DNA from: Begonia masoniana | Lineage: Eukaryota; Streptophyta; Magnoliopsida; Cucurbitales; Begoniaceae | Direction: 5' to 3' | Assembly (NCBI GenBank): GCA_022432975.1 | Contig: CM039509.1 | Span: forward strand, 7,379,043 to 7,443,042 | Length of the DNA stretch: 64,000 nucleotides | Part shown: positions 1 through 11,207 of the stretch, in pieces | Layout of the letters: each line of letters begins with the position of its first letter | Position numbering within the stretch: the first letter of the stretch is position 1 | The notes under the pieces: generated by a model | The model's input: only the letters and a program-made list of their open reading frames with translations | Told to the model about the DNA's origin: nothing | Database searches by the model: none | Position numbers and translations under genes: made by a program

Positions 1-637
1 GCGTCATGAGAGAGCCAATGAGCTCTTCAAGTTTGAGGACTTTTAAATCTCTTGCTTTTTGGATAGCTGTCACTTTAGGTTGCCATTCCCTCGATAGACA
101 TCTTAGAATTTTCCTAACAAGTTTTTTATCTGGATATACTCTACCGAGCATTTTTAAACCATTAGTAATGTTAATAAAACGAGTAAACATAGAACTAATT
201 AATTCATCCTTTACCATGGTAAACAGTTCGTACTCATGTACTAACATACTCAACTTACTCTCTTTTACTTGATTAGTTCCTTCATGAGTTATTTCAAGTA
301 ATTTCCATATCTCGTATGTGCTGTCACAACCTTGTACCTTATTGAATTCATCTCTATTCAAGGCACAATACAGAGTGTTAATAGCTTTGGCATTTAAGCT
401 AAGATTCCGTTTATCAGACTCATTTAATTTATTGGCCAGCTTTGGTACACTCACACCATTTTCGATTTTCATAGCTCTAAAGGGACCATCTTCAATGACA
501 CTCCATAGTTCATAGTCCATTGCTTGAATAAAAATTCTCATTCGGGATTTCTAGTATACATAGTCACTTCCATCAAAAAATGGTGGCCTAGAAATGGACT
601 GACCCTCTATGTGTGTGGAGTTTGTTTTGAATGCCAT
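1..637 (-). pseudogene. Copia-type gag (UBN2-like) fragment, runs off the left edge
   Basis: Read on the minus strand from an ATG at 637-635, this is the N-terminal half of a plant Ty1/Copia Gag. Visible landmarks are the opening MAFKTN, F-D-G-S-D-Y, a Y-stop-K-x-R-M where the family has Y-W-K-x-R-M, W-S-V-I-E-D-G-P, then C-D-S-T-Y-E-I-W-K-L-L-E-I-T-H-E-G-T, and finally the L-G-R-V-Y-P-D-K-K and S-L-M-T region at the window edge. Gag forms the cytoplasmic particle that packages the element RNA. The single in-frame stop (TAG at 553-551) is what a TGG to TAG transition would give. Otherwise the frame stays open for about 200 residues, so decay is slight. The primer site and LTR lie directly upstream. 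Confidence 0.85.
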
Positions 638-690
638 TGTAAGAATATCACAATATTTTCTAAATAACAGCTTAGACAATATTTGACCTC

Positions 691-702
691 TCTCTGATAC
701 CA
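691..702 (-). other. Primer binding site, initiator tRNA-Met type (Copia element)
   Basis: The minus strand reads TGGTATCAGAGA, complementary to the 3' end of plant initiator tRNA-Met, two bases after the apparent LTR terminus and about 55 bases before the gag ATG. It primes minus-strand DNA synthesis. Confidence 0.85.
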
Positions 703-1105
703 ATTGTAGGACCGTTATTGTCTAAGAGGGGGGTGAATTAGACTTTTTAAATTAATTTCTTAACCTAATTGTTTTCTCTTTTTGTATGCAATCTCTAAGT
801 TTATAACAAATAAACAGACAAGCTAAAGTAAGAGATAGAGAGAAAATGACACCGTAGTTTTTAACGTGGTTCGGCCAAACTTGTCTACGTCCACGCTCCA
901 AGGCTTCCCCTTGAAGATTCTTTTCTCCTCCTCTAGAGAAAAACTAGATCGAACTTCACGGGCGTCGATCTACTGCCTTTTACACTTTGATTGATCTTCA
1001 CGGGCATCAATCACTGCCTTACAGCTTTTACAAGATGAATACTATTTTTCAATAAGCTACACTCTCTCAAAGATATAAATCTCAAGTTTAAGAGCAGAGG
1101 GGTGT

Positions 1106-1325
1106 AGGAAAAATTAACAGAGTATTATACAGCTTTTGCGTATTAGGGTTCAGAGAGAATTTCGACAAAAGTTTTTTCCCTAAGCTTTTTTTCTTCTATT
1201 TATACTCTGTCTATATTCAGCTTCGCGTCTGTAGTCTGCTTTCAAAAATATGACCGTTGTGAGTAGTCTGTACGCCAACAGCTAGCCGTTGATGTCTGGA
1301 GTCGCTATCGTTCGCGGTCTTTTAA
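1106..1325. repeat. Duplicated block of about 200 bp, copy 1
   Basis: The stretch from GAAAAATTAACAGAGTATTA to TGGAGTCGCTAT recurs almost unchanged at 1921-2128, on the other side of the 27-bp array, in the same orientation. Each copy is followed by more 27-bp units, so block plus array behave as one higher-order repeat. Confidence 0.85.
1195..1204 (-). promoter_or_regulatory. Probable TATA box of the Copia LTR
   Basis: The minus strand reads TATAAATAGA followed by an A-rich tract. A second copy of the surrounding block near 2010-2030 has lost one base in the motif (plus strand TATTATA). The 27-bp array lies upstream of this box in the direction of transcription, so it would sit in U3. Confidence 0.5.
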
Positions 1326-1380
1326 AGTCTCTGGCGCTAAGTCTTTAGATGAGTAAGTATGGATGACTGCGTCTGTTGTT

Positions 1381-1925
1381 AGCATGGACGATTGTGTCTT
1401 TCCTTTGAACGTGGACGACTATGTCTGCTGTTAGCGTGGACAACTGCGTCTTTCCTTTGAACGTGGACGACTGCGTCTTTCCTTTGAACGTGGACGACTG
1501 CGTCTTTCCTTTGAACGTGGACGACTGCGTCTTTCCTTTGAACGTGGACGACTGCGTCTTTCCTTTGAACGTGGACGACTGCGTCTTTCCTTTGAACGTG
1601 GACGACTGCGTCTTTCCTTTGAACGTGGACGACTGCGTCTTTCCTTTGAACGTGGACGACTGCGTCTTTCCTTTGAACGTGGACGACTGCGTCTTTCCTT
1701 TGAACGTGGACGACTGCGTCTTTCCTTTGAACGTGGACGACTGCGTCTTTCCTTTGAACGTGGACGACTGCGTCTTTCCTTTGAACGTGGACGACTGCGT
1801 CTTTCCTTTGAACGTGGACGACTGCGTCTTTCCTTTGAACGTGGACGACTGCGTCTTTCCTTTGAACGTGGACGACTGCGTCTTTCCTTTGAACGTGGAC
1901 GACTGCGTCTTTCCTTTGAACGTGG
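1381..1925. repeat. 27-bp minisatellite, main array
   Basis: The unit GCGTCTTTCCTTTGAACG plus TGGACGACT (27 bp) runs as about 18 almost identical copies from about 1441 to 1925, after two diverged units from 1381. Because 27 is a multiple of three and the unit has no stop, both strands give long open frames (171 and 213 codons). These are artefacts. The array lies inside the Copia LTR. Confidence 0.95.
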
Positions 1926-2210
1926 AGGAAAAATAACAGAGTATTATACAGCTTTTGGTATTAGGGTTCAGAGAGAATTTCGACAAAAGTTTTTTTCCCT
2001 AAGCCTTTTTTTCTTCTATTATACTCTGTCTATATTCAGCTTCGCGTCTGTAGTCTGCTTTCAAAAATCTGACCGTTGTGAGTAGTCTGTACGCCACCAG
2101 CTAGCCGTTGAGTCTGGAGTCGCTATGCGTCTTTCCTTTGAACGTGGACGACTGCGTCTTTCCTTTGAACGTGGACGACTGCGTCTTTCCTTTGAACGTG
2201 GACGATTGAT
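1921..2210. repeat. Duplicated block copy 2 plus three more 27-bp units
   Basis: The 200-bp block of 1106-1325 is repeated at 1921-2128 with a few single-base indels. About three 27-bp units follow, to 2205, and then unique LTR sequence. Confidence 0.85.
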
Positions 2211-2285
2211 TTCGACAGACTACTTTGGACGAATGATTCTGACTGAAGTCACCTGATTTCCACGTGATACTTTGGACGATTGATT

Positions 2286-3784
2286 CTCACACATGTTAGA
2301 AAACATGACAGAGGCTCAAGAAATCGAACTGCATGGATCGCTCTAAAACTCAAGACAATCCATGCACAACCTAAAATGAAAAGATTCCAAACAATTCCAC
2401 CATATTTCCAAAAAAATTACAACTGACAGAACAGAGGTTTTAAAACATCAACACAATTTCTATACATCACATGAATCCCAAAAGCTGTACAAAACTCAAC
2501 ATACACTTCAAACTACACCCCACAGGTCCAAATGCGTCTGACTGCCGCAACCAACACCATGAGCTCGTACCGCCAAATGCACCTACTTGTCGGCCTGAGG
2601 CACAAATTCCTCATCTGGAGGATTCATACCTACAACAGGGAGTTCAACTATGAGCCTAAAGCTCAATAAGAACATACAATGTAGTGATGCATATGCTATG
2701 CATGAACTTTTGAAATACATGAACATTACTTTACATTACATTCAAGTGGACAAGGATATAAGTGGGGCGTATAGGGGAACTGGCGCAACAGGAGTGCACT
2801 ATCAGGCACATAACATGGATACATAACAGGGTGCCAGTCCCCGTCCCGCACTTACTGTACATTACATTCACATTTTATCTTTCTTAGCTTCAAATCTCGT
2901 GCACAAAATATTTATATGACTTTCAGGAAAATGTGTATGCATGAACATATACTATGCTTAAACGTAACATAAACAGGCAACATAATATTGGAACTAAACT
3001 TAAAACAACACACGTTTAACCTAGAACATAACTTACGACCTAACTACCCAACAACCAGAACCTAGTACCTCAGTGAAGTAGGGCCAACTTATACGCATGA
3101 ACTTACCTGATGTCCGTAAAGTTGAAAATCTTGCACGTAAGTCCTCGGCGATTCTCGAACCTATATCATGCACGATCGAACATAAACCACGTTGAAAAAT
3201 GCTAACTAACAAACTTAGTAGAACTCTCTCTAAGCTCCATTCAAACCCTTAGATAACATTCTAGCGTGTTTTTGTACAAAAATGATAAGTTTTATCCAAA
3301 ACCTTAACCCCAAAACTTCAACAGAACTCACGTATAACTAGTCAAAACTCATAACTAGCATAGAGGATTACCTTAGATGGAGAAATCGTGAGAAATCGGA
3401 AGGAAGGAAGGACTTCGTTGATCGTTGGCAAGGAGAGGAAGTTGTCTGGTTTGCGTGAAAGAGAGAAACAGAGAAGAGAGAAAATGAGAAGTGTTTCACG
3501 TAGGAGGGAAGAGAAGAGAGGAAGAACATGGCTTCTTCAACAAGTTGAACATGTGTCAAGCCCTCATCGGCTCCCTCCAAACCACCTTAATTGCTTTCCC
3601 ATAATGCCCTTCCATTGATTTCTAACTAAATCGTTATTTAGTTCGTCGATTCGGTCTCACGAATCTCTCTTTTTTTATTAAACACACCGACAATTTCTCC
3701 TAAAACATTCATTGTATTAATATCAAATTAATCCTGTTTAGTAATTCGGGGGATAATTACATGGCCAAAAATGCCGGGTGTTAT
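2286..3784 (-). repeat. Truncated LTR of the A family (minus orientation)
   Basis: The minus strand begins at about 3784 with TATAACACCCGGCATTTTTG, matching the start of the A-element LTRs at 49036 and 59200, and stays alignable to the TGCATGGAT hairpin at 2330-2366. The minisatellite-bearing third of the LTR is missing at the Copia border. Compared with A it keeps an exon-like block at 3160-3107 (54 nt) and an acidic open tail at 2629-2583 ending in TAG. It is the most diverged member of the family here. Confidence 0.75.
2583..3160 (-). other. Predicted exons 2 and 3 of an LTR-borne small reading frame (A-type remnant)
   Basis: Minus strand: acceptor GATATAG, then 54 nt (3160-3107) ending TCAG before donor GTAAGTTC, then a second acceptor GTTGTAG before 47 nt (2629-2583) ending in TAG. 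Joined, the frame is open with both junctions in phase 1 (G|GT), and the tail reads GMNPPDEEFVPQADK-stop. A shared tail G-x-x-P-x-x-E-x-F-V-P-Q-x-D occurs in element A. Function is unknown and splicing is inferred only from the signals. Confidence 0.35.
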
Positions 3785-4879
3785 ACTCAGACCTAAACAC
3801 AATATCATACCAACATCAGGATGAAATTTGAAACTTAAAAATCTAAAGTCTAAGGCTAAAAATGACTAAAGAATGTTTGAGTTGAAAGTCTAAATCGAGT
3901 TTAGAATAGCCACTAAAAGAACTCAAGAACGATTGGGTAAAAATTCAATTTTGGTCCCAAAATTGGGCATATATCACAACCTAAGTGGTTCGAGCCTCGA
4001 CCAACTCGATTGAGCTGTGGCCCCCAAACTTCGGGGTTGGGCCGCAACTGGCTCAATTTGAGTCGCAGCCATGGAGGGGCTGGGCCATGACTTAGCTTGG
4101 TCTGATCTGCGGTCTGATGACTTATGCTAGTCGCTGTTCAACTAAAATCGAGCCAGAAACTCCATGTTTTTCAATTAAAATTTCCTCTAATCTGACCAGA
4201 AGTGTTTCCGACCCATTACGAAAAATCCAGAACATCAAAACGATGATTTTCTTTTCAAAATCCATTACTAAATTCTAGCAGTCCAATTTCAACATCAAAG
4301 ACTTTAGTTAAAAATTAAATGCAAGAATTGGATTTACCTTTTAAATTTTTTGGTGGCCTCCTTCTATTCTAATGCACAACAATGTTTAAGTGCTTGTGCT
4401 TTAAAAATATAGTTTCCAAAGGTGATTTCGACAACGTTATGAAATCTAATTTGTTTAAACATTCTCAGAAGGAAAAAACCTGAAATTTTTCTTAGTTGTA
4501 GAAGTTATCTCTTCCATTTTGGAGCGACCCCTTCAAAGTTGACATTTCAACATCAATGTTAAATCCTTCGATACACAAAATCAATTTCGTCCATAACACA
4601 TAGATTCACTAGAAGAAAACAGTGGAATCAATAAAAGAAATTATTTCACTACGAACGATGAACAAAAATTGCCAAAGCTCGCAAAAAATTTATCCCTTTT
4701 TTTTCTCTGACTTGACTTATTCTAGAGAGAGATAGAGTGTTTTTGGAGGGGAGGGGAGTTGGTATGGACCTTTCCCCCACTCACAGAAATAGGGGAAACT
4801 ATCCCCTTATCTCGGCATTCAACTTCCCTTGATAAAGAGAAGTTTCAATTTTTTCTTAAGCGGCTTTCACATTTCTCTT
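3785..4879 (-). repeat. Probable decayed LTR or 3' region of gypsy element G
   Basis: I find no coding sequence here. In the minus orientation it follows the C-terminal part of the G polyprotein, which is where a 3' LTR belongs. It contains LTR-like GGCCCAGC/GGGTTGGGCC segments around 4020-4090 and a pyrimidine-rich tract near 4690-4770. No clean termini or TSD are seen, so the assignment rests mainly on position. Confidence 0.3.
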
Positions 4880-5365
4880 TTTTTCTTTATGATTTTCCAT
4901 TGAACTCGAACTAGAGGAATATCACGATGATGCAAAACTCTGATCTCACAACCCAAAACTTTCTGAGGCTACTCAACGTAAGAAACACTCTCCTTGGTAG
5001 GGACCTAGGTTTAAGAAATAATATGAGACGAATCATAAACATAGTTTCTGGCATAGACACATGGAAGACGTTGTGAACGTGCTTTAACTGATATGGTAAT
5101 TCCAATATATGTGCGACTGTGCCTTCTCATTCAATAATAAAATGTCAGATATACTTCGGGGATAATTTTTCTTTAACACCAAATTGACTCGTATCTTTTC
5201 TTGGTCTTACTTTCAAACCTACAAAATTTTCATTCTCAAATTCAACTTCTCTTCTCAAAAAGTTTGAATACCGTTTTTGACAACTTTGAACTAATCTTAA
5301 CTATTCTTAATCACTTGAGCCTTCTTAGTGGTCTCTTGAATCAAATCAAGCCTTAGGGTAACACG
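4880..5365 (-). pseudogene. Gypsy element G: integrase C-terminal region, frameshifted
   Basis: Minus-strand translation in changing frames gives the end of a Ty3/gypsy polyprotein: the K-E-K-L-S-P-K-Y-I area, L-P-Y-Q-L-K-H-V-H-N-V-F-H-V-S-M (the conserved H-x-V-F-H-V-S block), and degraded remnants of the tail that precedes a chromodomain. At least two frameshifts and several stops are present. It is the continuation of the polyprotein at 6537-9690, from which it is separated by the solo LTR at 5366-6536; the reading resumes across the TSD. Confidence 0.7.
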
Positions 5366-5559
5366 TGTTGGCTTAGAGTGATTTAAGCTTTATGTATTTT
5401 GATGATGAGTACTCTAAATGTGATTAAATTATATCTAAGTTGTTTATTGATTTAATATTTGGAAATACTCTTGATAAGAGGTATTTGATTATTCTAACAA
5501 GTATGTTTAACTCTTCTCGATTAATGATCAAGTTCATAGGACTTAGATGAAATGTATGT

Positions 5560-5865
5560 AAAAAATAGTTTAAGCACCCGAGAGCTCAAAGTGTCAACTG
5601 AACCAGCAAGGTGTCGACTGCACGAACATTTCAAAACTTACAGAGAGCTCGAAGTTTCGACCAACATCTTAAAGTGTCATTTGCAGAATAATTGCAAAAT
5701 TATAGAGAGTTCAAGGTGTCGACCGCCTAGACATAGTGTCGACTGCCAACATATTACAAAAATTACAGAGAACTCAAGATGTCAACCACCTAGACAAAGT
5801 GTCGACCGCTAGCATATTGTAAAAATTATAGTGAGCTCAAGGTGTCGACCAGTGCGATCTATCAT
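5560..5865. repeat. Degenerate 63-bp tandem repeat with GTCGAC cores
   Basis: About four to five diverged units of roughly 63 bp, each with GAGCTCAAGGTGTCGACC followed by a second GTGTCGAC about 20 bp on and an AAAAATTA tail. It lies inside the solo Copia LTR. Related AAGTGTCGACC motifs in inverted orientation fill 63640-64000. Confidence 0.75.
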
Positions 5866-5984
5866 AGTGATGATCGAGTTGTTGAAATCGTTTGAAAAAG
5901 CTCCCGATGATCACACAAGTGTCGACCGAGTAACTGTTTTTTGAAGACTCTATAAATAGAAAAATGGTGTCTTTGTGCAAAAAC

Positions 5985-6530
5985 ACCCAACTTGAGTTGG
6001 GAAGGAATCTTCAAGGAAAATCTTTGGAGTGCGGACGTAGGAAAGATTAGAAGAAACACGTTAACAAATTGATTGCATCTCTCTTTTCGTACCTCATTGA
6101 TTATTTCATCATAGAATATTGCATATCCAAGTTAATCATTTTGTTTTAGAGAAAATATAATATTTGAGATTTCTAGCCATTAATATTTAACTAAAAATTT
6201 ATAAACCTAATTCGCCCCCTTACAAATGAGTCATTGTAATGGCATTGTATTGTCTCCTAAAAATTCAATCAATCGAACCAGAAGTTTGAGTTGAGAATTA
6301 ATCTTCAAGAAGGAGCCTTGAGCGCGGACATATGCGAGAATGATCGAACTGCCAAATTAGTTGGATCTCTCTATTCTTACCTCCTCGATTGTTTATCCAA
6401 GAATTTTGCATATCCAAGTTAACCATTTTGGTTAAAAGGAAATATTATATTTGAGATTGCTAGCCATTAACATTTAATTAACAATTGATAAACCTAATTC
6501 AACCCCCCTTCCCTTTATGTTAATTTCAAT
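5985..6530 (+). repeat. Direct duplication of the 3' end of the Copia LTR
   Basis: Two diverged copies of about 245 bp, 5985-6235 and 6285-6530, both running from a GAGTTGGGAAGGAATCTTCAAG-like start through TGCATATCCAAGTTAA to CCTAATTC-CCCCC. The LTR therefore has two successive 3'-end-like segments. Confidence 0.75.
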
Positions 6531-6536
6531 TCTACA

Positions 6537-9500
6537 ACACGCTCTTCAACCTTTGCCTAATATGATAGTGATCTAAATTGTCTTCCATATAAAGCCTTGT
6601 TTGGTGAAACCCCAATACTGGTATGATAGCTCTTATTATAAATTAACTCCACTAAATGCAAATGGTTCACCCAACTATCTCTGAAATCCAAAATACATGA
6701 CTTGAACATGTCCTTGAGAGTATGAATTGTACGTTCTGATTGGCCATCAGTTTGAGGATGATGTGCAGTACTCAAATTTAGCTTGATGCCCAAATCGTTT
6801 TGGAAAACTCTAAAAAATTTTGAAGTGAACCTTAGATCTTTGTCTAATATAATAATCGAAGGAATACCATGAAGAGGATCAGCATTAGCTATATATAATG
6901 TACTCAACCTCTCAAAGAGAATTTCATTATGACCAGAAAAAAATGTGCAATTTTTTTCAATCTATTAACTATCACTAAAACTGCATCAAATCTCTACACA
7001 ATCCTCGATAACCTAATTACAAATTCATAGTAATTTAATACAATTTCTATTTAGGGATAGAGAGAGGTTGTAACAACCCAACTGCTCTCTTTACCCGCCC
7101 AAATCTTTTCCAACTTTTTCTTTAAATCATCATCGAACTTTTGCATATCCTTGACACATTGTGAAAGTGTAGAGGTCATTACCAAATTAAATACATGAAC
7201 TATCTGAGCATCTTCTTGATATTGCAGTTCATAATTTTTAATAGTCAAATATCTCTTCCACTCTTCCAACATAAGACAAGAAAGTGAACATTGAGGATAA
7301 CGACTCGAGATATCAGTCACATCATTGGCTTTTCCAAGATGGTACTCCAAAATAAAATTGTAATCTCCCATACACTTCATCCACCAGCGTTGACGAATGC
7401 TTAAAGCATGCTGCATAAATAACTCTTTTGGTAAAAAAAAAAAATCTCCAATTTAGCACCACATAAATAACTTCGTCAAATCTTCAAGGTCAATATATAG
7501 CAACCGACTCTAATTTATGAATAAGGTGATTTCGTTCATGTGTCTTTAATTTTTGAGATGCATAGGCTATTACTTGTTTTTGTTGCATCAAAACATAGCT
7601 CAAACAGCTCATGATGCATAAGCATAAACTAAGTAAGGTAAACTTTCATCGGGTGATACCAAAACTTGGGCAGTAGTCAATCTCTGCTTAATCTCTTCAA
7701 AAGATGTCTAACATTTATCGCTCTAGACTAACTTTATTTATGTTCTTGTCAATTGAGCTGATGACATAACTACAGAAGAAAAATTATCCAAAAATCAACA
7801 GTAATAACCAGCCAAATCAAAGAAACTTTGTACCTCAATGACGTTTTTGGGTAGCTTCCATTTTAATAAAATTTCAACCTTAGCTGGATCAACTAAAATT
7901 TCATTCTAAGAAACAACATGGCCTAGAAACTTTACATCTCTCCTCCAAAAATTACACTTTCTTGCTTTCCATATAACTGGTGCTCATGCAACGTCTACAA
8001 AAATATTTTATAGTGTTCCACATGCTCCTTTTGAGACTTAGAATATATTAAAATATCATTAAAAAATCACCACAAATTAGTCAACATAGGGTTGGAAGAC
8101 TCGATTCATCAAATCTATAATTATTTTGTTGCATTAATCAATCTAAGCAAAAGCACCATAAACTCAAAAATGTCCATATGGAGTTCAAAAGACCGTCATA
8201 GTAATATCCTCTTCATGAAGTTTCATTTGATGATAATCAGATCTCAAATTAATATTTGAAAAATAATACATCCTCTCAACTGATCAAACAAATCGTTTAT
8301 TTTGGGAACATGTACCTAATTTTGATATTCACATGATTCCGTTTTCGATCAATACATAACTGAATCAATCCATCTTGCTTCTTTGCAAATAACGCCGGTG
8401 CACCCCAAGGAAAAATACTATTTTCGAAAAACCTTTTTTCTAACAAATCATCCAATTGAGCTTTCAACTCATTCAATTTGGCAAGAGCCATGTGTTACGG
8501 AGCAATTGAAATTAGTGCAGTATCGGTTACTAAGTCAATGGAAAACTCAATCTCGTGGTCGGATGGTAATCCACAGATATCCTCGAGAACTACATGAAAA
8601 TAACACAAACAATCAATAACTCTGAATTCTGCCGAACCGTAACAAGGTCACCACTCACAGTAAAAACATTCTCGTAAAGCTCTAATATTTTCTAACTATC
8701 AAACATGCTCAAAAAATGAGATCAATGAAGTTCACACGATTATTACATGGATGCACCAAAACGAGTCCATCTTTCAACGTAAGGGTTATATTCCTCTGGT
8801 GGCAGTTACTTTTAGCCTTGTAATGGTTCACCAATCTATACCTAGAATCACATCAAACTGATTCATAGATTTAACTATCAAATCAACCAATAGCTCGTTC
8901 ACACCAACAAAGAAAACACTAGACCAAACAAGTAAATTCATTTAATAACTCTTATTCATAGTGGTATTCAAAATTAAGAGATTTTCTAGTTTCTCTATTG
9001 TTACACCCATGATATTAGCAAATGATGCAAAAGTGAAAGAATTAGTTGCAACCATATCAAATACTACATGAACAACAATATTAAAGAAGGAAATTGTACT
9101 TTCACTAACACCTTGGCCAGTCTGATCAAGAGCTTCAGCCTTGGTAATTGCATACATTATGCTAGTCATTTTCTCCTTTCCTTACTTGTTGCCACCATAA
9201 CCACCCTTTGACGATCCGAGAACTTATCTCACATTCTGGCTTGTAGATCCTGCATGAGTGGGATTAGATGCAAAACTATTGGTATCCAGCAAGCCTCTGA
9301 AAGTCATTACCTGCAGGCTAATATTGATGTTGATATGTCAACTTATATCCAACTAGCAAAAGAGCATTAAAAAATCCAAGGCCAGTTCCAAATTCAGGTC
9401 TTAAAGATGTTGTCTGTGTAGGTGTAGAATGTGCTTGAGTATGCCGCTGATTCATCAAATAGTTTTTCCTAAATTGTCTAAGTTGTTCATATGTATGACA

Positions 9501-9690
9501 ATCATAAAGGCCAGAAGTCCACTAGACTGACAACGAACTCTACTTTGAGTATATCAGCCTTTGTTCGAACCATTCCTCTGAATCTTACCACCCACAGTGT
9601 GCTATTTGATTCCCTTACCTTTAACCAGATTGTTCCTGTAAATGTGACGTGCTTTTGGGAAAATGAAATAGAAGCACAAATGTCATAAAA
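6537..9690 (-). pseudogene. Gypsy element G: degenerate Gag-zinc knuckle to integrase
   Basis: Minus-strand polyprotein in many broken frames. From high to low coordinates: a possible zinc-knuckle remnant near 9500-9450; a protease region at 9169-8942 with the block before the D-S/T-G site altered; reverse transcriptase at 8491-8297 with F-P-W-G-A-P-A-L-F and C-I-D-R-K; RNase H to linker at 7416-7051 with R-Q-R-W-W-M-K, Y-H-L-G-K-A-N-D-V-T-D; integrase core at 6907-6557 with H-G-I-P, the D-K-D-L-R-F-T-S site, [11 protein letters not shown] and A-L-Y-G-R. Dozens of stops and frameshifts make it one of the oldest layers. The extreme C-terminus is at 5365-4880. Confidence 0.8.
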
Positions 9691-10194
9691 GGTTGAAACA
9701 TATTTTTGGCCAAAAATGGCTAACTTCTAGAAAGCACAGCTCCTTCAAGGAGACTCCAATAAAGCTAAAATTTTAACACAAACTTACCCAGGATGTGTGT
9801 AACTACCCTCCAAATTTCAGAGGCAAAATCGCTAGGAATGAAAAGTTATGGAAGAAATAGTGCACGTTCGTCCGAAAATTGATCAACAGCACCTTCTCGG
9901 GGCTTGGCTCTCTTTTGATGAAGAACACTCGACCTTGCTTGGATGAGAGCTTTGTGCACCCTTGTTGAATGTTCTAACTTCAGAGAAGAGGTAGAGGAGG
10001 GAAATAAAAAAGGATTCCACCACACTCACAAAGGTGGAAACCACACACAACGGATACAACTCACCGAAGATGTGTGGCTGCTTGATGCTCGGAGCTTCAA
10101 GCTTTGAAGAAGAAAACTTCAATTGTTTTGATTCAAAATGTGTTGCCTTCCAACAAATTAAGGTTCACATGATCACCCAGAAAAAGGGAAGGTT
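9691..10194. other. Unassigned interval, no supported gene
   Basis: I see only short open frames without recognisable motifs. It lies between two gypsy fragments and may be LTR or untranslated DNA of either; no termini were found. Confidence 0.3.
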
Positions 10195-10612
10195 GTTTGG
10201 TTAAGTCACCTAGCCAAGCACAAGCTTGCCTTGCCAATTTTGGCAACATCCTTCCTCTCTCCAAATGTCACTTTCAAGTGGTCTATTCTTTCACAAAACA
10301 TAGCCCTAAGAGGCCTCTAATGTCACAAGTGTTCAGCCATCATACACATATAAGAAAATTAAACAAATTTTTAGAAACAAAAGCTAAACATAAAGGATTA
10401 CATCACTTTGTCCCAAGGAAAACATCATTTCCTCCTTCAAGCTTGGTTTAGTCAAGGGGGTGCTCCCACGATGACAAATGAAATAGTTTCTCTATGTCTT
10501 GTGAATTTAGGTTTCATCTCTAATTGGTTTCTTAAAGAGTTACCTACAAAATTAGCACACAAGTTAGATAAAGTTTCTATTCGTGACCGAGTGGTTGCTC
10601 ATCTTGGCACAA
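10195..10612 (-). repeat. Gypsy 3'-proximal repeat shared with 45072-45440
   Basis: The plus-strand segment including CTCTCTCCAAATGTCACT, TTACATCACTTTGTCCCAAG, and GCACACAAGTTAGATAAAG recurs, clearly diverged, at 45072-45440. A shorter part resembles 14580-14650. On the minus strand it immediately follows the C-terminal polyprotein fragment, where gypsy elements of this type have a tail with T-R-S-x-A before the 3' LTR. Confidence 0.6.
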
Positions 10613-11010
10613 TATCCTCCTCGGGTGGTTGAGGATTTGACCTCAAACCTAAATGGGTGCCCTCCTTTTCTTCTTCCTCTTCCCCAAAGTAAGCGGATAG
10701 GTCTTGAATGTTAAAGATAGCCGAAACTCCATATTCTCTCTGTAATTCAAGTTTATAGGTGTTGTTGTTTATCCCTTCCACTATCTTAAATGGACCATCG
10801 GTTTGGGGTGGAAGGATATGCTAAATAGCAATTTGATACCCAACTTACTCCATCGCATTTTCCAAAATGAACATAAGAGCTTGGTGTCCCTATCTGAAAT
10901 GATGGACCTTGGAATTGCATGTAAGCAGATCACTTCCTTGAAATATAATTTGGCTACGTACATGGAATCATCCATCTTGGAACCAGCTACAAAATGAGCA
11001 ATCTTTGAGA
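10599..11010 (-). pseudogene. Gypsy integrase fragment with internal deletion
   Basis: Minus strand, about 11010 to 10781, gives integrase core text: W-F-x-D-G/V-A-K-L-Y-F-K-E-V, then S-I-I-S-D-R-D-T-K-L containing the second catalytic aspartate, then F-H-P. It jumps directly to I-N-N-N-T-Y-K-L-E-L-Q-R-E-Y-G-V-S-A-I-F-N and L-R-S-N-P at 10781-10599, the C-terminal end of this gypsy lineage (no chromodomain seen). The third catalytic region and everything between is deleted. Confidence 0.75.
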
Positions 11011-11207
11011 ATCAGTCCACTCTACAAGTGAATTTTACCTAACTCCTCCATCTTATCTCAACACAATATGAGGATTATAGGGCTTCCCTCTAGACGAGAC
11101 TTTCCTAACTCCTTCATAGACATGAAAATGGTGGATTTGGCCTTTCCCTGCTTCTTCAATTCATCATCTAGAGCCACTTGATCCGGCCTGAGTGGAGCAA
11201 GCTTAAT

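Larger units (their letters stand above)
705..2285 (-). repeat. 5' LTR of the Copia element (minus orientation)
   Basis: The 3' end is placed at 705, where the minus strand reads CCTACA just before the primer site. The Copia-typical GGGGGGTGAATTAGAC block (seen on the plus strand) lies just inside. The far end is approximate: around 2285 the sequence becomes alignable to the A-family LTR, so the element probably inserted into that older LTR. The interior holds a TATA box, a duplicated block of about 200 bp and a 27-bp minisatellite. The second LTR and its TSD lie outside the window. Confidence 0.65.
5366..6536 (+). mobile_element. Solo Copia-type LTR with TSD acacg
   Basis: It starts TGTTGGCTTAG and ends TTCTACA, flanked by acacg at 5361-5365 and 6537-6541. 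The end carries the Copia-typical CCTAATTCACCCCC-like block, and the start has TTTTGATGATGAG. No internal region is present, so it is a solo LTR left by LTR-LTR recombination. It sits in the integrase part of gypsy G. Two internal repeats are described separately. Confidence 0.8.

Noticed and set aside
1345..1986. 171- and 213-codon repeat proteins on opposite strands
   Set aside because: Artefact of the 27-bp minisatellite; both strands are open equally.
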